A stretch of 64,000 nucleotides of DNA from Bradyrhizobium sp. 132 (GCF_023074185.1 NZ_JADPKY010000158.1:124001-188000), one strand, 5' to 3'; counted from the first letter of the stretch, positions 24,754 through 33,952 are shown. Notes: generated by a model from the letters alone, not told the origin. Translations and numbers: made by a program.

Positions 24754-25869
24754 ATGAAGGTCGACGGCAAGCATTTCCGCAGCATCTGGCGTGAGCGCGA
24801 CGGCTGGTCGGTCGGCGCGATAGACCAGCGCCGGCTGCCGCATGAGTTCATCATTGCAAAGCTGGCCTCGTGCGAGGACGCGGCCCTCGCCATCCGCGAC
24901 ATGCTGGTGCGCGGGGCGCCGCTGATCGGCGCGACCGCAGCTTACGGCATGGCGCTCGCGATGCGCGAGGATGCCTCCGACGCCGGCCTTAGGCGCGCTT
25001 ACGATACACTCGTGGTGGCGCGGCCGACCGCGATCAATCTGAAATGGGCGCTGGACGAGATGCGCGCGACGCTCGCGCCGGTCGATCCGCTGGAGCGGGC
25101 GGAGGCCGCCTATGCGCGCGCCGACGAGATCGTCGAGCAGGATGTCGAGATCAACCGTGGCATCGCTGGCAACGGCTTGAAGCTCATCGAGGCGATCGTC
25201 GCCAAGAAGAAGCCGGGCGAGACCGTCAATTTGCTGACGCATTGCAATGCCGGCTGGCTTGCCACCGTCGACTGGGGCACGGCAACAGCGCCGATCTATC
25301 TGGCGCATGAGCGCGGCATCAAGGTCCATGTCTGGGTCGACGAGACGCGTCCGCGCAACCAGGGTGCCTCGCTCACGGCCTGGGAGCTCGGCCATCACGG
25401 TGTGCCGCATACGGTTATTCCCGACAACACCGGCGGGCATCTGATGCAGCATGGCATGGTCGATCTCGCCATCGTGGGCACCGATCGCGTTGCCGCCAAT
25501 GGCGATGTCTGCAACAAGATCGGCACTTATCTGAAGGCGCTCGCCGCGCACGACAATAACGTGCCGTTCTATGTCGCGCTGCCGTCGCCGACGATCGATT
25601 TCGCCGTTGATGACGGCATCCGCGACATCCCGATCGAGCAGCGCAGCGGCACGGAGGTGACCGACATGACCGGCCGCACCGCGGATGGACGGCTGGAGAC
25701 GGTGCGGATCGTGCCGGAGGGTTCGCCGGTCGCGAACTACGCGTTCGACGTGACCCCGGCGCGGCTCGTCACCGGCCTCATCACCGAGCGGGGCGTGCTG
25801 AAGCCGGATCGTGCGTCGCTCGCCGCGGCGTTTCCGGAGCGGATCGCTACGGCGGCGGCGGCTGATTAG
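24754..25869 (+). CDS. mtnA: S-methyl-5-thioribose-1-phosphate isomerase
   Basis: A 371-residue member of the eIF2B-related isomerase family. RGAPLIGATAAYGMALA, NLLTHCNAGWLATVDWGTA with the catalytic Cys, and VGTDRVAANGDVCNKIGTY with the catalytic Asp are all present. It converts methylthioribose 1-phosphate, the MtnP product, to methylthioribulose 1-phosphate. The later salvage genes (mtnB, mtnC, mtnD) are not in the window. AAAGGCAG lies before the ATG. Confidence 0.95.
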   Translation: MKVDGKHFRSIWRERDGWSVGAIDQRRLPHEFIIAKLASCEDAALAIRDMLVRGAPLIGATAAYGMALAMREDASDAGLRRAYDTLVVARPTAINLKWALDEMRATLAPVDPLERAEAAYARADEIVEQDVEINRGIAGNGLKLIEAIVAKKKPGETVNLLTHCNAGWLATVDWGTATAPIYLAHERGIKVHVWVDETRPRNQGASLTAWELGHHGVPHTVIPDNTGGHLMQHGMVDLAIVGTDRVAANGDVCNKIGTYLKALAAHDNNVPFYVALPSPTIDFAVDDGIRDIPIEQRSGTEVTDMTGRTADGRLETVRIVPEGSPVANYAFDVTPARLVTGLITERGVLKPDRASLAAAFPERIATAAAAD

Positions 25870-25879
25870 GATGTGTAAT

Positions 25880-25987
25880 CCCTCACCCTGAGGAGCCGCG
25901 CTTGCGTGGCGTCTCGAAGGGCGAGGGCCACGAGCGGAGCCTTCATCCTTCGAGACGCGCGCAAGGGCGCGCTCCTCAGGATGAGGG
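25880..25987. repeat. 108-bp palindromic repeat (family A), copy 2
   Basis: Outer arms 25880-25896 and 25971-25987 pair over 17 bp with one mismatch and contain CCTGAGGAGC; inner arms 25909-25920 and 25947-25958 (GTCTCGAAGG core) pair perfectly. The element fills the gap between the convergent mtnA and HAD genes, where it could act as a bidirectional transcription stop. It matches copy 1 at 19732-19852 in layout. Confidence 0.8.
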
Positions 25988-26000
25988 TTTGTAAGCGTCG

Positions 26001-26636
26001 CTAGCTCAGCCTTAATCCCGTCGCGGCTTCCAGTTCGGCGATCGCCTGGGCGCCGCTGGTGACCTTGATCGTGGTCATGCCCATCTCGCGCGCGGGCTTC
26101 AGATTGACGCCGAGATCGTCGAGATAGACGCAGTTGTTCGGATCAACCTTCAGCGTCTCGACCATCAGCTGATAAATGCGCGGGTCGGGCTTGCGCAGGC
26201 CGATCTTGGCGGACTCGATGACATGATCGAACAGCACCATCACCTCGGCGACATAGAGTGAGCGCCCGGTCATGCTGCCGATCGCATTGGCCGGCAAATT
26301 GTTGGTAATGCAGCCGGTCTTGAATTGCGCCTTGATGCGCTTCAGCGCCTCGACTATCTCGGGGCGCAGATCGCCCTGCAGCAGCGGCAGCACGTCACGC
26401 CCGCGCACTTCCGCGCCGAGCGCCAGTGACTCCGTCGCGAACAGCTTGTCGAATGTGTCGATATCGACTTCGGCGCGCTCGAACTTGGCCCAGGCGTTTT
26501 CCAGATGATTGGCGGCGTTGGTCCGCCGGATGATGTCGATGGGCAGGCCGCGTTCCGCCTCGTACCGCGCGAAGGCTTCGAATGGCGAACTCGTCAGCAC
26601 ACCGCCAAAATCAAAGATCACAGCCTCGATCGTCAC
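26001..26636 (-). CDS. HAD-superfamily (subfamily IA) hydrolase
   Basis: A 211-residue protein with the HAD motifs: nucleophilic Asp in AVIFDFGGVLT, TNN in CITNNLP, Lys in KIGLRKPDPRIY and the acidic YLDDLGVN. The FDFGG form of motif 1, lacking the second Asp, resembles haloacid dehalogenases and the phosphatase domain of epoxide hydrolases and ACAD10-like proteins. The substrate cannot be inferred. Translation starts with GTG after GAGGGCAGGGCA. It stands alone. Confidence 0.85.
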   Translation of the reverse strand: MTIEAVIFDFGGVLTSSPFEAFARYEAERGLPIDIIRRTNAANHLENAWAKFERAEVDIDTFDKLFATESLALGAEVRGRDVLPLLQGDLRPEIVEALKRIKAQFKTGCITNNLPANAIGSMTGRSLYVAEVMVLFDHVIESAKIGLRKPDPRIYQLMVETLKVDPNNCVYLDDLGVNLKPAREMGMTTIKVTSGAQAIAELEAATGLRLS

Positions 26637-26740
26637 TGCCCTGCCCTCGTCAATTCCTTTCCAAGAGCGCTAGCATGCGCTATCGGCAAGGACCAGTCCG
26701 AAGCGATCCTCCGCATTCACCGACGCCAAAGCGTGTTCCC

Positions 26741-27499
26741 ATGAAGAAGCTTGCAACCCTCATCACAGCCGCTCTGCTGCTCGCCACGCCCGCTTATGCC
26801 ATCGTGGGTGGCGGCACGCCGCAGACCGATGGTGCCGCGCGCGCAGTCGTCACCATCGTCGGCTCGCGCGGTAATTTCTGCACGGGCAGCCTGATCGCGC
26901 CAAAGCTGGTGCTGACGGTCGCCCACTGCGTGCAGCCCGGCGCGGACTACAAGATTGTCGATCGCGGTGTCGACGGTCAGCCGCAATTACTGAATGTGCG
27001 CACCGTTGCGATCCATCCGAACTTCAACATGCAGGCGATGCAGGCGCACCGCGCCACCGCGGACGTGGCATTGCTGCAACTGGAAATTCCACTCAAGGGA
27101 AAATCGACGGTGCCGGTCGGCGCGCCGACTATTCCGATCCAGGCCGGCAGCAGCTTCGTCGTCGCCGGCATCGGCGTCACCGTGCGCGGCGATGGCAAGA
27201 GTGGCGGTGTGACGCGTGTCGCCGGTCTCGTTGCCACAGGGCAGCCCGGCACGCTCCAGATCCGGCTGGTCGATCCGGTAACTAACGGTGTTCGCGACGG
27301 AATTGGCGCCTGCACCGGCGATTCCGGCGGCCCGGTGTTCGAGGACAGGCCGAACGGGCCTGTGCTTGTCGGCGTCATCAGTTGGTCCACCGGGCCGAAC
27401 GGCGCCGCCGGCTGCGGCGGATTGACCGGGGTCACGCCGCTCACGCTCTATCGCGACTGGATATTGCGGACCGCGCGGGGCTGGGGTGCGACGCTGTGA
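26741..27499 (+). CDS. Secreted trypsin-like serine protease (S1 family)
   Basis: A 252-residue protein with signal peptide MKKLATLITAALLLATPAYA and mature start IVGGG, as in trypsin-like zymogens. The catalytic triad is visible: TVAHCV (His), TADVALLQLE (Asp) and GDSGGPVF (Ser). The mature start immediately after the signal peptide suggests it may be active upon secretion without a propeptide. No PDZ domain, so it is not a DegP-type protein. Cysteines in FCTGSL, AHCV, ACTGDSGG and GCGG could form the usual disulfides. It is monocistronic. Confidence 0.9.
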   Translation: MKKLATLITAALLLATPAYAIVGGGTPQTDGAARAVVTIVGSRGNFCTGSLIAPKLVLTVAHCVQPGADYKIVDRGVDGQPQLLNVRTVAIHPNFNMQAMQAHRATADVALLQLEIPLKGKSTVPVGAPTIPIQAGSSFVVAGIGVTVRGDGKSGGVTRVAGLVATGQPGTLQIRLVDPVTNGVRDGIGACTGDSGGPVFEDRPNGPVLVGVISWSTGPNGAAGCGGLTGVTPLTLYRDWILRTARGWGATL

Positions 27500-27623
27500 T
27501 TTGACCGCGATTTGATCTATGCCATTTTAAAGCGGAAGCGCGATGGGCGACCACGCCCGTCGCGGAGGAAACGCGCCGTCCGATCAAGGGCGGCCACAAA
27601 AACAAGCAAGGCAAGTAGCAACA

Positions 27624-29126
27624 ATGAATGTCGCTGTTCGCAGTCACGCCACGACCAAACAAGCTTCTGAACATTTCGATGTGCTGATCGTCGGCGCCGG
27701 CATCTCTGGCATCGGCAGCGCCTATCACATGACAAAGCAGCTTCCGGGCGCGAGCTTCGTCATCCTGGAAACGCAGGCGACGTTCGGAGGCACCTGGACC
27801 ACGCATCGCTATCCCGGCATCCGCTCGGACAGCGATCTCCACACCTTCGGTTATAGCTTCAAGCCCTGGGTCGGACCGCCGATCGCAACCGCCGAGGAAA
27901 TCCTCACCTACATGAACGAGGTGATCGACGACAACGATATCGCCCGCCACATCCGCTATAAGCACAAGATCATTTCGGCGAGCTGGTCGAGCGAGCAGAA
28001 TCTCTGGACCATCGAGGCGGTGACGACCGACACCGGGGAATCGAAAACTTTCACGGCGAACTTCCTGTGGATGTGCCAGGGCTATTACCGCCATTCGGAA
28101 GGCTACACGCCGGAATGGAAGGGCACGGACCGCTTCAAGGGCCGCATCGTTCATCCGCAGACCTGGCCTGAAGATATCGACCTCACGAACAAGAAGGTCG
28201 TCGTGATCGGCTCGGGCGCGACGGCCGCAACGCTGGTTCCGAATATTGCGGACAAATGCGCGCATGTCACCATGCTGCAGCGGTCGCCGACCTATTTTCG
28301 CCTCGGCCGCAACGCAATCGAGATCGCGGAGGAGCTGCGCAGGCTTCAGGTCGACGAGGAATGGATCCACGAGATCGTCCGGCGCAAAATCCTGTTCGAG
28401 CAGGACGCGTTCACCAAGCTTTGCCTGTCAAAGCCCGAGCAGGTGAAGCAGGAGCTGATCGGCCAGATCAGCGCGGTGCTCGGTCCGGACTACGATGTCG
28501 ACACACATTTCACACCGAGCTACCGGCCGTGGCGGCAGCGCATCGCCTTCGTGCCCGATGCCGATCTGTTCAAGGGCATCGCCAGCGGCAAGGCGTCCGT
28601 CGTCACCGACGAGATCGAGTGCTTCGTCGAGAACGGCATCCAGCTCAAATCGGGCAAAGTGCTGGAAGCGGACATCATCGTCACCGCGACCGGTTTCCAT
28701 CTCGCAGCTCTCGGCGACATCGCCTTCGAGATCGACGGTAAGCCGCTTGCCTTCGGCGACACCGTGACCTATCGCGGCATGATGTTTACGGGCGTGCCCA
28801 ACCTGGTTTGGGTGTTCGGCTATTTCCGCGCCAGCTGGACGCTGCGCGTCGATCTCGTCGCCGACTTCGTCTGTCGCCTGATCGGACACATGAAGGGGAA
28901 GGGCGCGAAGAAGGTCGAGGTGAGCTTGCGCCCTGAGGACCACAACATGCCGATCCTGCCCTGGATCGATCCGGAAAACTTCAACCCGGGCTACATGATG
29001 CGCAACATGGACCTGCTGCCGAAGCGCGGCGACAAGCCGGAATGGCAGCACAGCCAGGACTACTGGACCGAGAAGGACGAAATCCCGAAGACGGATCTGG
29101 ATGACGCGGCGTTTGTGTATGGCTGA
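27624..29126 (+). CDS. FAD-dependent Baeyer-Villiger-type monooxygenase
   Basis: A 500-residue flavoprotein with FAD-binding VLIVGAGISGIGSAY, a second nucleotide site VVVIGSGATAATLVPN for NADPH, and the Baeyer-Villiger fingerprint F-x-G-x3-H-x3-W in FKGRIVHPQTWPED. TATGFH is the usual late motif. Such enzymes insert oxygen next to ketones or oxidise heteroatoms. The ATG at 27624 begins MNVAVRSHATT; the longer open frame from 27543 runs through low-complexity basic sequence and was not used. No substrate-pathway genes are adjacent; the next gene encodes a convergent HTH protein. Confidence 0.9.
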   Translation: MNVAVRSHATTKQASEHFDVLIVGAGISGIGSAYHMTKQLPGASFVILETQATFGGTWTTHRYPGIRSDSDLHTFGYSFKPWVGPPIATAEEILTYMNEVIDDNDIARHIRYKHKIISASWSSEQNLWTIEAVTTDTGESKTFTANFLWMCQGYYRHSEGYTPEWKGTDRFKGRIVHPQTWPEDIDLTNKKVVVIGSGATAATLVPNIADKCAHVTMLQRSPTYFRLGRNAIEIAEELRRLQVDEEWIHEIVRRKILFEQDAFTKLCLSKPEQVKQELIGQISAVLGPDYDVDTHFTPSYRPWRQRIAFVPDADLFKGIASGKASVVTDEIECFVENGIQLKSGKVLEADIIVTATGFHLAALGDIAFEIDGKPLAFGDTVTYRGMMFTGVPNLVWVFGYFRASWTLRVDLVADFVCRLIGHMKGKGAKKVEVSLRPEDHNMPILPWIDPENFNPGYMMRNMDLLPKRGDKPEWQHSQDYWTEKDEIPKTDLDDAAFVYG

Positions 29127-29197
29127 GGATAGCTTGTGCTAGCGGCGGACGACGCCATTTATTCGACTGGCAACGTCTCACCTCATTCGCAGCAAGA

Positions 29198-29617
29198 CTA
29201 CGAATTCCGCCGCGTCGCATTGGTCGCAATCGCCGCCGCGGCGGTGCGGTTCTCCACGCCGAGCTTGGCGTAGATCTGCTCCAGATGCTTGTCGACCGTG
29301 CGCGGGCTCAGGCCCAGAATCTGCGCGATGTCGCGGTGGGTCTTGCCTTTGCTGAGCCAGGCCAGCACCTCGCCTTCGCGGGTGGTGAGGCCGAGCTCGC
29401 TGGTGCCGGCAAGCAGCACTATCTCGACGTCACCATTGGCGCCACAGGCCATCGCGCGCATGAAACAGCGCGTGCGCGAGCTGACCCGGCGCAGTGCCGG
29501 ACGAAGCCTCGCGCAGGTGTGCAAACCGCGCCGCCGAACAACCACTTCAAACAGCTGGGAGTCCCCAAACTTGCCAGTTGACCTAAACCCATCGAACCGC
29601 CCGGTGCGGACCCGCAT
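29198..29617 (-). CDS. LuxR-type HTH protein, short or N-terminally truncated
   Basis: The last 65 residues form a complete LuxR/GerE DNA-binding domain (LTTREGEVLAWLSKGKTH, then LGLSPRTVDKHLEQIYAKLG). The region before it, up to the first possible start, is short, arginine- and cysteine-rich and shows no receiver, PAS or autoinducer domain. Genes of this type usually carry one, so this may be a remnant or a stand-alone regulator. The start is unresolved: a frame opening at 29617 gives 139 residues, while an ATG near 29461 would give under 90. It lies convergent to the monooxygenase and divergent from the autotransporter. Confidence 0.6.
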   Translation of the reverse strand: MRVRTGRFDGFRSTGKFGDSQLFEVVVRRRGLHTCARLRPALRRVSSRTRCFMRAMACGANGDVEIVLLAGTSELGLTTREGEVLAWLSKGKTHRDIAQILGLSPRTVDKHLEQIYAKLGVENRTAAAAIATNATRRNS

Positions 29618-29950
29618 GCCGGGTGGTGTGGCAGGGGACGCGGAGATACCATCTCCGCGCCCCTATGCCGATTGAAGTTGAAGACGCCATGGCTGGCGAC
29701 GAACGTCGCTCTGGGCTGCCAGCCATCAATGTGAACGGCCGTACACGCGCGTAGACATTCTCACGCAGGACCACGCGTGTGGAATGCGAATTTATGGTGC
29801 AAAACCGTGGCGCGGTTGCAACATCATCTGCTGAATCAACCCAAATTGTACCTCGGACAGCCATTCCGCGGATTCCGTAGTTTGACGGAGGGAACTAGTC
29901 GCTTAGTTTGCCGGCGGCGCGGCTGAGGCGCCGCTAACGAGGGCGCTGGG
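29618..29950. other. Intergenic region with strong hairpin between LuxR-type gene and autotransporter
   Basis: A 333-base divergent gap. At 29634-29663 GGGG-A-CGCGGAGAT pairs with ATCTCCGCG-CCCC around a three-base loop, 13 paired positions with one bulged A. Further right the sequence is locally AT-richer around 29780-29900, where the autotransporter promoter may lie, but no boxes can be assigned. GAGGG six to seven bases before the GTG at 29951 is the autotransporter ribosome site. I see no gene in the gap. Confidence 0.5.
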
Positions 29951-32900
29951 GTGGAGTTTCGATCGCAGTCGGGCGGACAGAACCGGCTGCGCATGGGTGC
30001 TGCCGGGTCGTCCGTCGTTGCGGTTCTGTTCGGCTTCTGCTTGTCGACGCACCCCGCCGGCGCGCAGCAGGTCTTCAACGGATCGCAGACCACTCCGAAC
30101 GGTGCCATCAACGGCGGCGGCGGGGTGTGGGACACGACCATCACGAATTGGAGCGACGTCTTCGGTTCGACCAGCAGCGCCTACGATCCTGCGTCAGCCG
30201 GCACGATATTCGGCTACTCGGGAGTCTCGACACCGGCTACGGCCGGCACCGTGACGGTCGCGCCAAGTGGCGTCCAGCTCACTGGTCTCTTGGGCTTCGA
30301 CATTACCGCGGATAATTCGGTCTACACCATCCAGGGTGGCGACCTGAGGCTCGCCTCGGGTGGGACGACGTTCTACACCGCCGATGTCACCGGCACCACG
30401 GATCCGTCCGCCGTCATCGCATCCCGCATCGTCGGCAGTGGCGGAATCTCCGTGCAGGCGCCGGGTATATTGGCGCTGCTTGGCGCCAACACCTATACCG
30501 GCGACACCTTCATTTGCTCCTGCGCGTCATTGCAGCTCGGCGACGCGACGCATACTGCGAGCATCCTCGGCGCCGTTACCAACGAAGGTACGTTCAATAT
30601 CGTCAATGCCAACACCACTGGTATTACGTCGATCCTGAACGACGGAATTGGTGCTATCACGACGTTCCTGAATGCGACCAGCGCCAGTTCGATCGCGATT
30701 GCCAACAATGGCGGCCAGATTTATTTCGGTTCGTTCGGTGGGATCGACACGGCGACCGCGGGCGACGCGACCATCCTCAACGATGCCGGTGTGACTATCT
30801 TCTTCGCCAAGACCACGGCTGGTTCGGCCACGATCACCAATGATAACGGTGGGACGCTCTTCCTGGACCAGTCCTCGGCCGGCTCTGCGACCATCATCAA
30901 CCAAAACTTCGGCTTCACCTGGTTCGGTCAATCTCCGACCGATACGGTGAGCGCCGGGAATGCTACAATCATCAATAACGCCGACGGTTTGACTGAGTTC
31001 AACGGCTATTCCACCGCAGGCAACGCCACTATCGTCACCAAAAGCGGCGGCGAGACAGATTTCTTTGACAACGCGACCGGCGGGAACGCGCGTTTCATCA
31101 CGAACGGTACCGGCATCGTCGATTTCAGTGGCAGCTTCGGTCCAAATGGCGACGGTCGCATCACCGCGGGCTCCATCGAAGGTTCGGGCAACTATTACAT
31201 CGGTGCCGGCAACACGCTCGTCGTCGGCAGCAACAATCTCTCAACGGAAGTTAGTGGCGTTATCGCCGACTCCTGCGGCTGCGGTCCCGGCTCTGGCTCC
31301 TTGGAAAAAGTCGGTAGCGGGACGCTGATCCTTTCGGGTACGAATACCTATACTGGCACGACGACGGTGAATGGCGGCATCCTGCGGGTCGATGGTGACA
31401 TCTCCCAATCGAGCCTGACCACCGTGAAGGCGGGCGGCGCACTGTTCGGCGCCGGGATCGTCGGTAACACCACCATTGCTGCCGGCGGCATCTATGCGCC
31501 CGGCGACGGCGGGCCGGGCTCGAGCATGGCGGTTCTCGGTGACCTCGCGTTCCAGTCTGGCGCGCTCTACCTCGTGCAGGTCGGTAGCGGAACCACCGCC
31601 AGCTTTGCCAATGTTTTCGGCAACGCCGGCCTGAATGGCACCGTCGGCGTCTCGCTGTACGCTGGCAGCACCATCTTGCCGCAATACAAGATCATGCAGT
31701 TTTCCGGCGCTGCCACCGATAACTTTGCCGGTGTCGCCGCTCCCGGCGGCCTGATTGGTACGACGACCGTAGATTCTGCCGGCACTGTCTATCTCAATTT
31801 CACACTGGACTATGGCGCGAAATACGCCCTCAACGTCAATCAGAAGAACGTCGCCACCACGCTTCAGAATTTCTTCAACGCGAACGGCTTTCTGCAAGCG
31901 GAATTCGCGGGCCTCGGCCCGGCCGGCCTGACACAGGCCTCCGGCGAGCCGGCGACGGGTTCGCAGCAGGCGACCTTCAGCGCGATGAACCTGTTCCTCG
32001 GCCTGCTCACCGACGTGTTTGGCTCGGGGCGTAGCGGGACGCCGGGTGCGACGCCCTTCGCCGACGAGACGAGCGCGAACGCGTATGCCGCGACCGGCAA
32101 GAGCGCACGCGACGCCCTTGCCTCGATCTATCGCAAGGCGCCGCCGGCGAATTTCGAACAACGTTGGGACGTGTGGGCTGCCGGCTATGGTGGCTCGCAG
32201 ACCAGCGACGGCAATGCCGGCCTCGGCTCAAACAACACCAGCAGCAGCGTCTACGGGACCGCCGTCGGCCTCGACTACCGCTTCTCGCCGTCGACGATCG
32301 CCGGCTTTGCGCTTGCGGGCGGGGCGACCGGCTTCAACGTCAACGGGCTCGGCTGGGGCCGCTCCGATCTGTTCCAGGCCGGCGCCTTCGTGCGTCATAC
32401 CGCCGGACCAGCCTATATCACGGCCGCGCTGGCCTATGGCTGGCAGGACGTCACGACCAACCGCATCGTCACCGCCGCGGGTGTCGATCAGTTGCGTGCG
32501 CAGTTCAACGCCAACGCGCTCTCGGGCCGCATCGAGGGCGGCTATCGCCATGCCTCGCAGTGGATCGGCCTCACGCCCTATGCGGCGCTCCAGGCCACCG
32601 TGTTCAGCCTTCCGAGCTATTCAGAGTTCGCGGTGGTCGGCAGCAACGTCTTCGCGCTGAATTATGCCGCCAAGGACGTGACCAGCACCCGCACCGAGCT
32701 CGGCCTGCGCGCGGACAAGTCATTCGCCGCGGCCGGCGGCCTGATGACTCTGCGCGGCCGCGTCGCCTGGGCGCATGACTACAATCCGGATCGCACCGTC
32801 GGTGCGGTCTTCCAGACGTTGCCGGGATCGGCATTCGTGGTGAACGGCGCCGCTCAGGCGCACGATTCCGCGCTGACCACAGCGGCGGTGCAGATGAGCT

Positions 32901-32998
32901 GGATGAACGGCTGGTCTGCGTCGGCGACCTTCGAGGGCGAGTTCTCGAACGTCACCCGCTCCTACGCCGGCAAAGGTGTCGTTCGCTACGCCTGGTAG
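29951..32998 (+). CDS. Autotransporter (type Va) with beta-helix passenger and outer-membrane barrel
   Basis: A 1015-residue protein. After a long basic signal peptide (about residues 1-39, ending AGAQQ) comes a glycine/threonine-rich passenger. Residues about 270-400 contain six to seven imperfect 20-30-residue units around AGxATIxNxxGGxTxF, and residues about 450-475 carry a classic passenger-associated repeat (SGTLILSGTNTYTGTTTVNG). The C-terminal third (WDVWAAGYGGSQTSDGN onward) is the 12-strand barrel, ending in VVRYAW with the terminal aromatic residue needed for outer-membrane insertion. Cysteine pairs occur in FICSCASL and SCGCGPG, unusual for passengers. The start is GTG 29951 with GAGGG. 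Likely role: adhesion or surface display; no protease triad seen. Confidence 0.92.
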   Translation: MEFRSQSGGQNRLRMGAAGSSVVAVLFGFCLSTHPAGAQQVFNGSQTTPNGAINGGGGVWDTTITNWSDVFGSTSSAYDPASAGTIFGYSGVSTPATAGTVTVAPSGVQLTGLLGFDITADNSVYTIQGGDLRLASGGTTFYTADVTGTTDPSAVIASRIVGSGGISVQAPGILALLGANTYTGDTFICSCASLQLGDATHTASILGAVTNEGTFNIVNANTTGITSILNDGIGAITTFLNATSASSIAIANNGGQIYFGSFGGIDTATAGDATILNDAGVTIFFAKTTAGSATITNDNGGTLFLDQSSAGSATIINQNFGFTWFGQSPTDTVSAGNATIINNADGLTEFNGYSTAGNATIVTKSGGETDFFDNATGGNARFITNGTGIVDFSGSFGPNGDGRITAGSIEGSGNYYIGAGNTLVVGSNNLSTEVSGVIADSCGCGPGSGSLEKVGSGTLILSGTNTYTGTTTVNGGILRVDGDISQSSLTTVKAGGALFGAGIVGNTTIAAGGIYAPGDGGPGSSMAVLGDLAFQSGALYLVQVGSGTTASFANVFGNAGLNGTVGVSLYAGSTILPQYKIMQFSGAATDNFAGVAAPGGLIGTTTVDSAGTVYLNFTLDYGAKYALNVNQKNVATTLQNFFNANGFLQAEFAGLGPAGLTQASGEPATGSQQATFSAMNLFLGLLTDVFGSGRSGTPGATPFADETSANAYAATGKSARDALASIYRKAPPANFEQRWDVWAAGYGGSQTSDGNAGLGSNNTSSSVYGTAVGLDYRFSPSTIAGFALAGGATGFNVNGLGWGRSDLFQAGAFVRHTAGPAYITAALAYGWQDVTTNRIVTAAGVDQLRAQFNANALSGRIEGGYRHASQWIGLTPYAALQATVFSLPSYSEFAVVGSNVFALNYAAKDVTSTRTELGLRADKSFAAAGGLMTLRGRVAWAHDYNPDRTVGAVFQTLPGSAFVVNGAAQAHDSALTTAAVQMSWMNGWSASATFEGEFSNVTRSYAGKGVVRYAW

Positions 32999-33001
32999 GC
33001 T

Positions 33002-33832
33002 TTACCGCTTCTGCTGCGTGGGCTTGCGCGGCGGGCGCGGGGCGGCGGCGGGGGCGGACGTCCCGCTCATCTTGTTGGCGGCCTCGCTGACGTCGAGCAG
33101 CGAGCGACGGATGTCCTCTAGGAAATTCGCCGATTTCTTTCTCATGGTGTCGGCGAGCTCGTGCAATCCCTGTATCTTTTCGAACAGCTCATCCGCCTTA
33201 CCATCGGCGAAGCCGGGCACTACGCCCTCGATCTTTGTGACCGCCTTGTCGAAGCCCGCGAAAGCGCTGTCGACCTTGGCCATGACGGAATCGATTTCGC
33301 CGCCCTTGCTCCTGAGATCGGCGGTGTAGTTCTCGAACGTGCGCAGGCCCTCCTTGATCGCCGGGGCGTTGCTGACGATGGTGCGATCGACACCATGCAG
33401 GGTGTCGACGATGGATTCGGCGTCGCTGAGATCGGCGGTCAGCACGGGGATGCCGTCGGCGTCGAGCGGCACCGGCGGAGCGGAGGGGGCGCCGCCGATC
33501 AGCGACACCGCGGCGACGCCGGTAAGGCCTTGGAACTCGATGCCGGCCACGGTGTCCTTGCGGATCGGCGCTGCATTATCGAGCGACACGAGCGCCACGA
33601 CCTTGCGGGGATTGTCGAGCTTGATCGACAGGATCTGGCCGGCGGGAACACCGTCGAAATTGACCGGCCCGCCGCGGCGCAGTCCGCTGGCCGAGCCGCC
33701 CTCGAACACCACGCGCAACTGGCTGCGGCTCTGGGCGGTGCGCCATTTCTGCACACCAAGCAGGCCGCCGAACGCCACGGCGATCACCGCCAGCGTCGCC
33801 GTTCCGATCACCAGATTGCTCGCGCGTGCCAT
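33002..33832 (-). CDS. MCE/MlaD-family lipid-binding protein, orphan
   Basis: A 276-residue protein with one N-terminal membrane anchor (LVIGTATLAVIAVAFGGLLG) and an MCE domain (LRVVFEGGSASGLRRGGPVN followed by FDGVPAGQILSIKLD), then a helical stretch and a Pro/Arg tail. MCE proteins hold lipids in the periplasm for ABC-type phospholipid transporters. The usual partners (permease MlaE, ATPase MlaF, MlaC) are not next to it. The ATG at 33832 gives a typical anchor; a TTG seven codons upstream is possible. It is convergent to the autotransporter, four bases apart. Confidence 0.87.
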   Translation of the reverse strand: MARASNLVIGTATLAVIAVAFGGLLGVQKWRTAQSRSQLRVVFEGGSASGLRRGGPVNFDGVPAGQILSIKLDNPRKVVALVSLDNAAPIRKDTVAGIEFQGLTGVAAVSLIGGAPSAPPVPLDADGIPVLTADLSDAESIVDTLHGVDRTIVSNAPAIKEGLRTFENYTADLRSKGGEIDSVMAKVDSAFAGFDKAVTKIEGVVPGFADGKADELFEKIQGLHELADTMRKKSANFLEDIRRSLLDVSEAANKMSGTSAPAAAPRPPRKPTQQKR

Positions 33833-33952
33833 GCAGGGTGATTTTACGGCCAAAGCGGGGAAGTTGGAAGGATGATGCTGCGGCCGTAATCCTAAGTGGG
33901 ACGGTTAGGGAAGCGTAACCCGCCACTTCCTCTCGCGTTTGTCGCAAGGATT

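Noticed and set aside
23716..25551. A 611-codon open frame antisense to mtnP and mtnA
   Set aside because: No recognisable motif, and both sense genes have complete catalytic signatures; it is a composition shadow.
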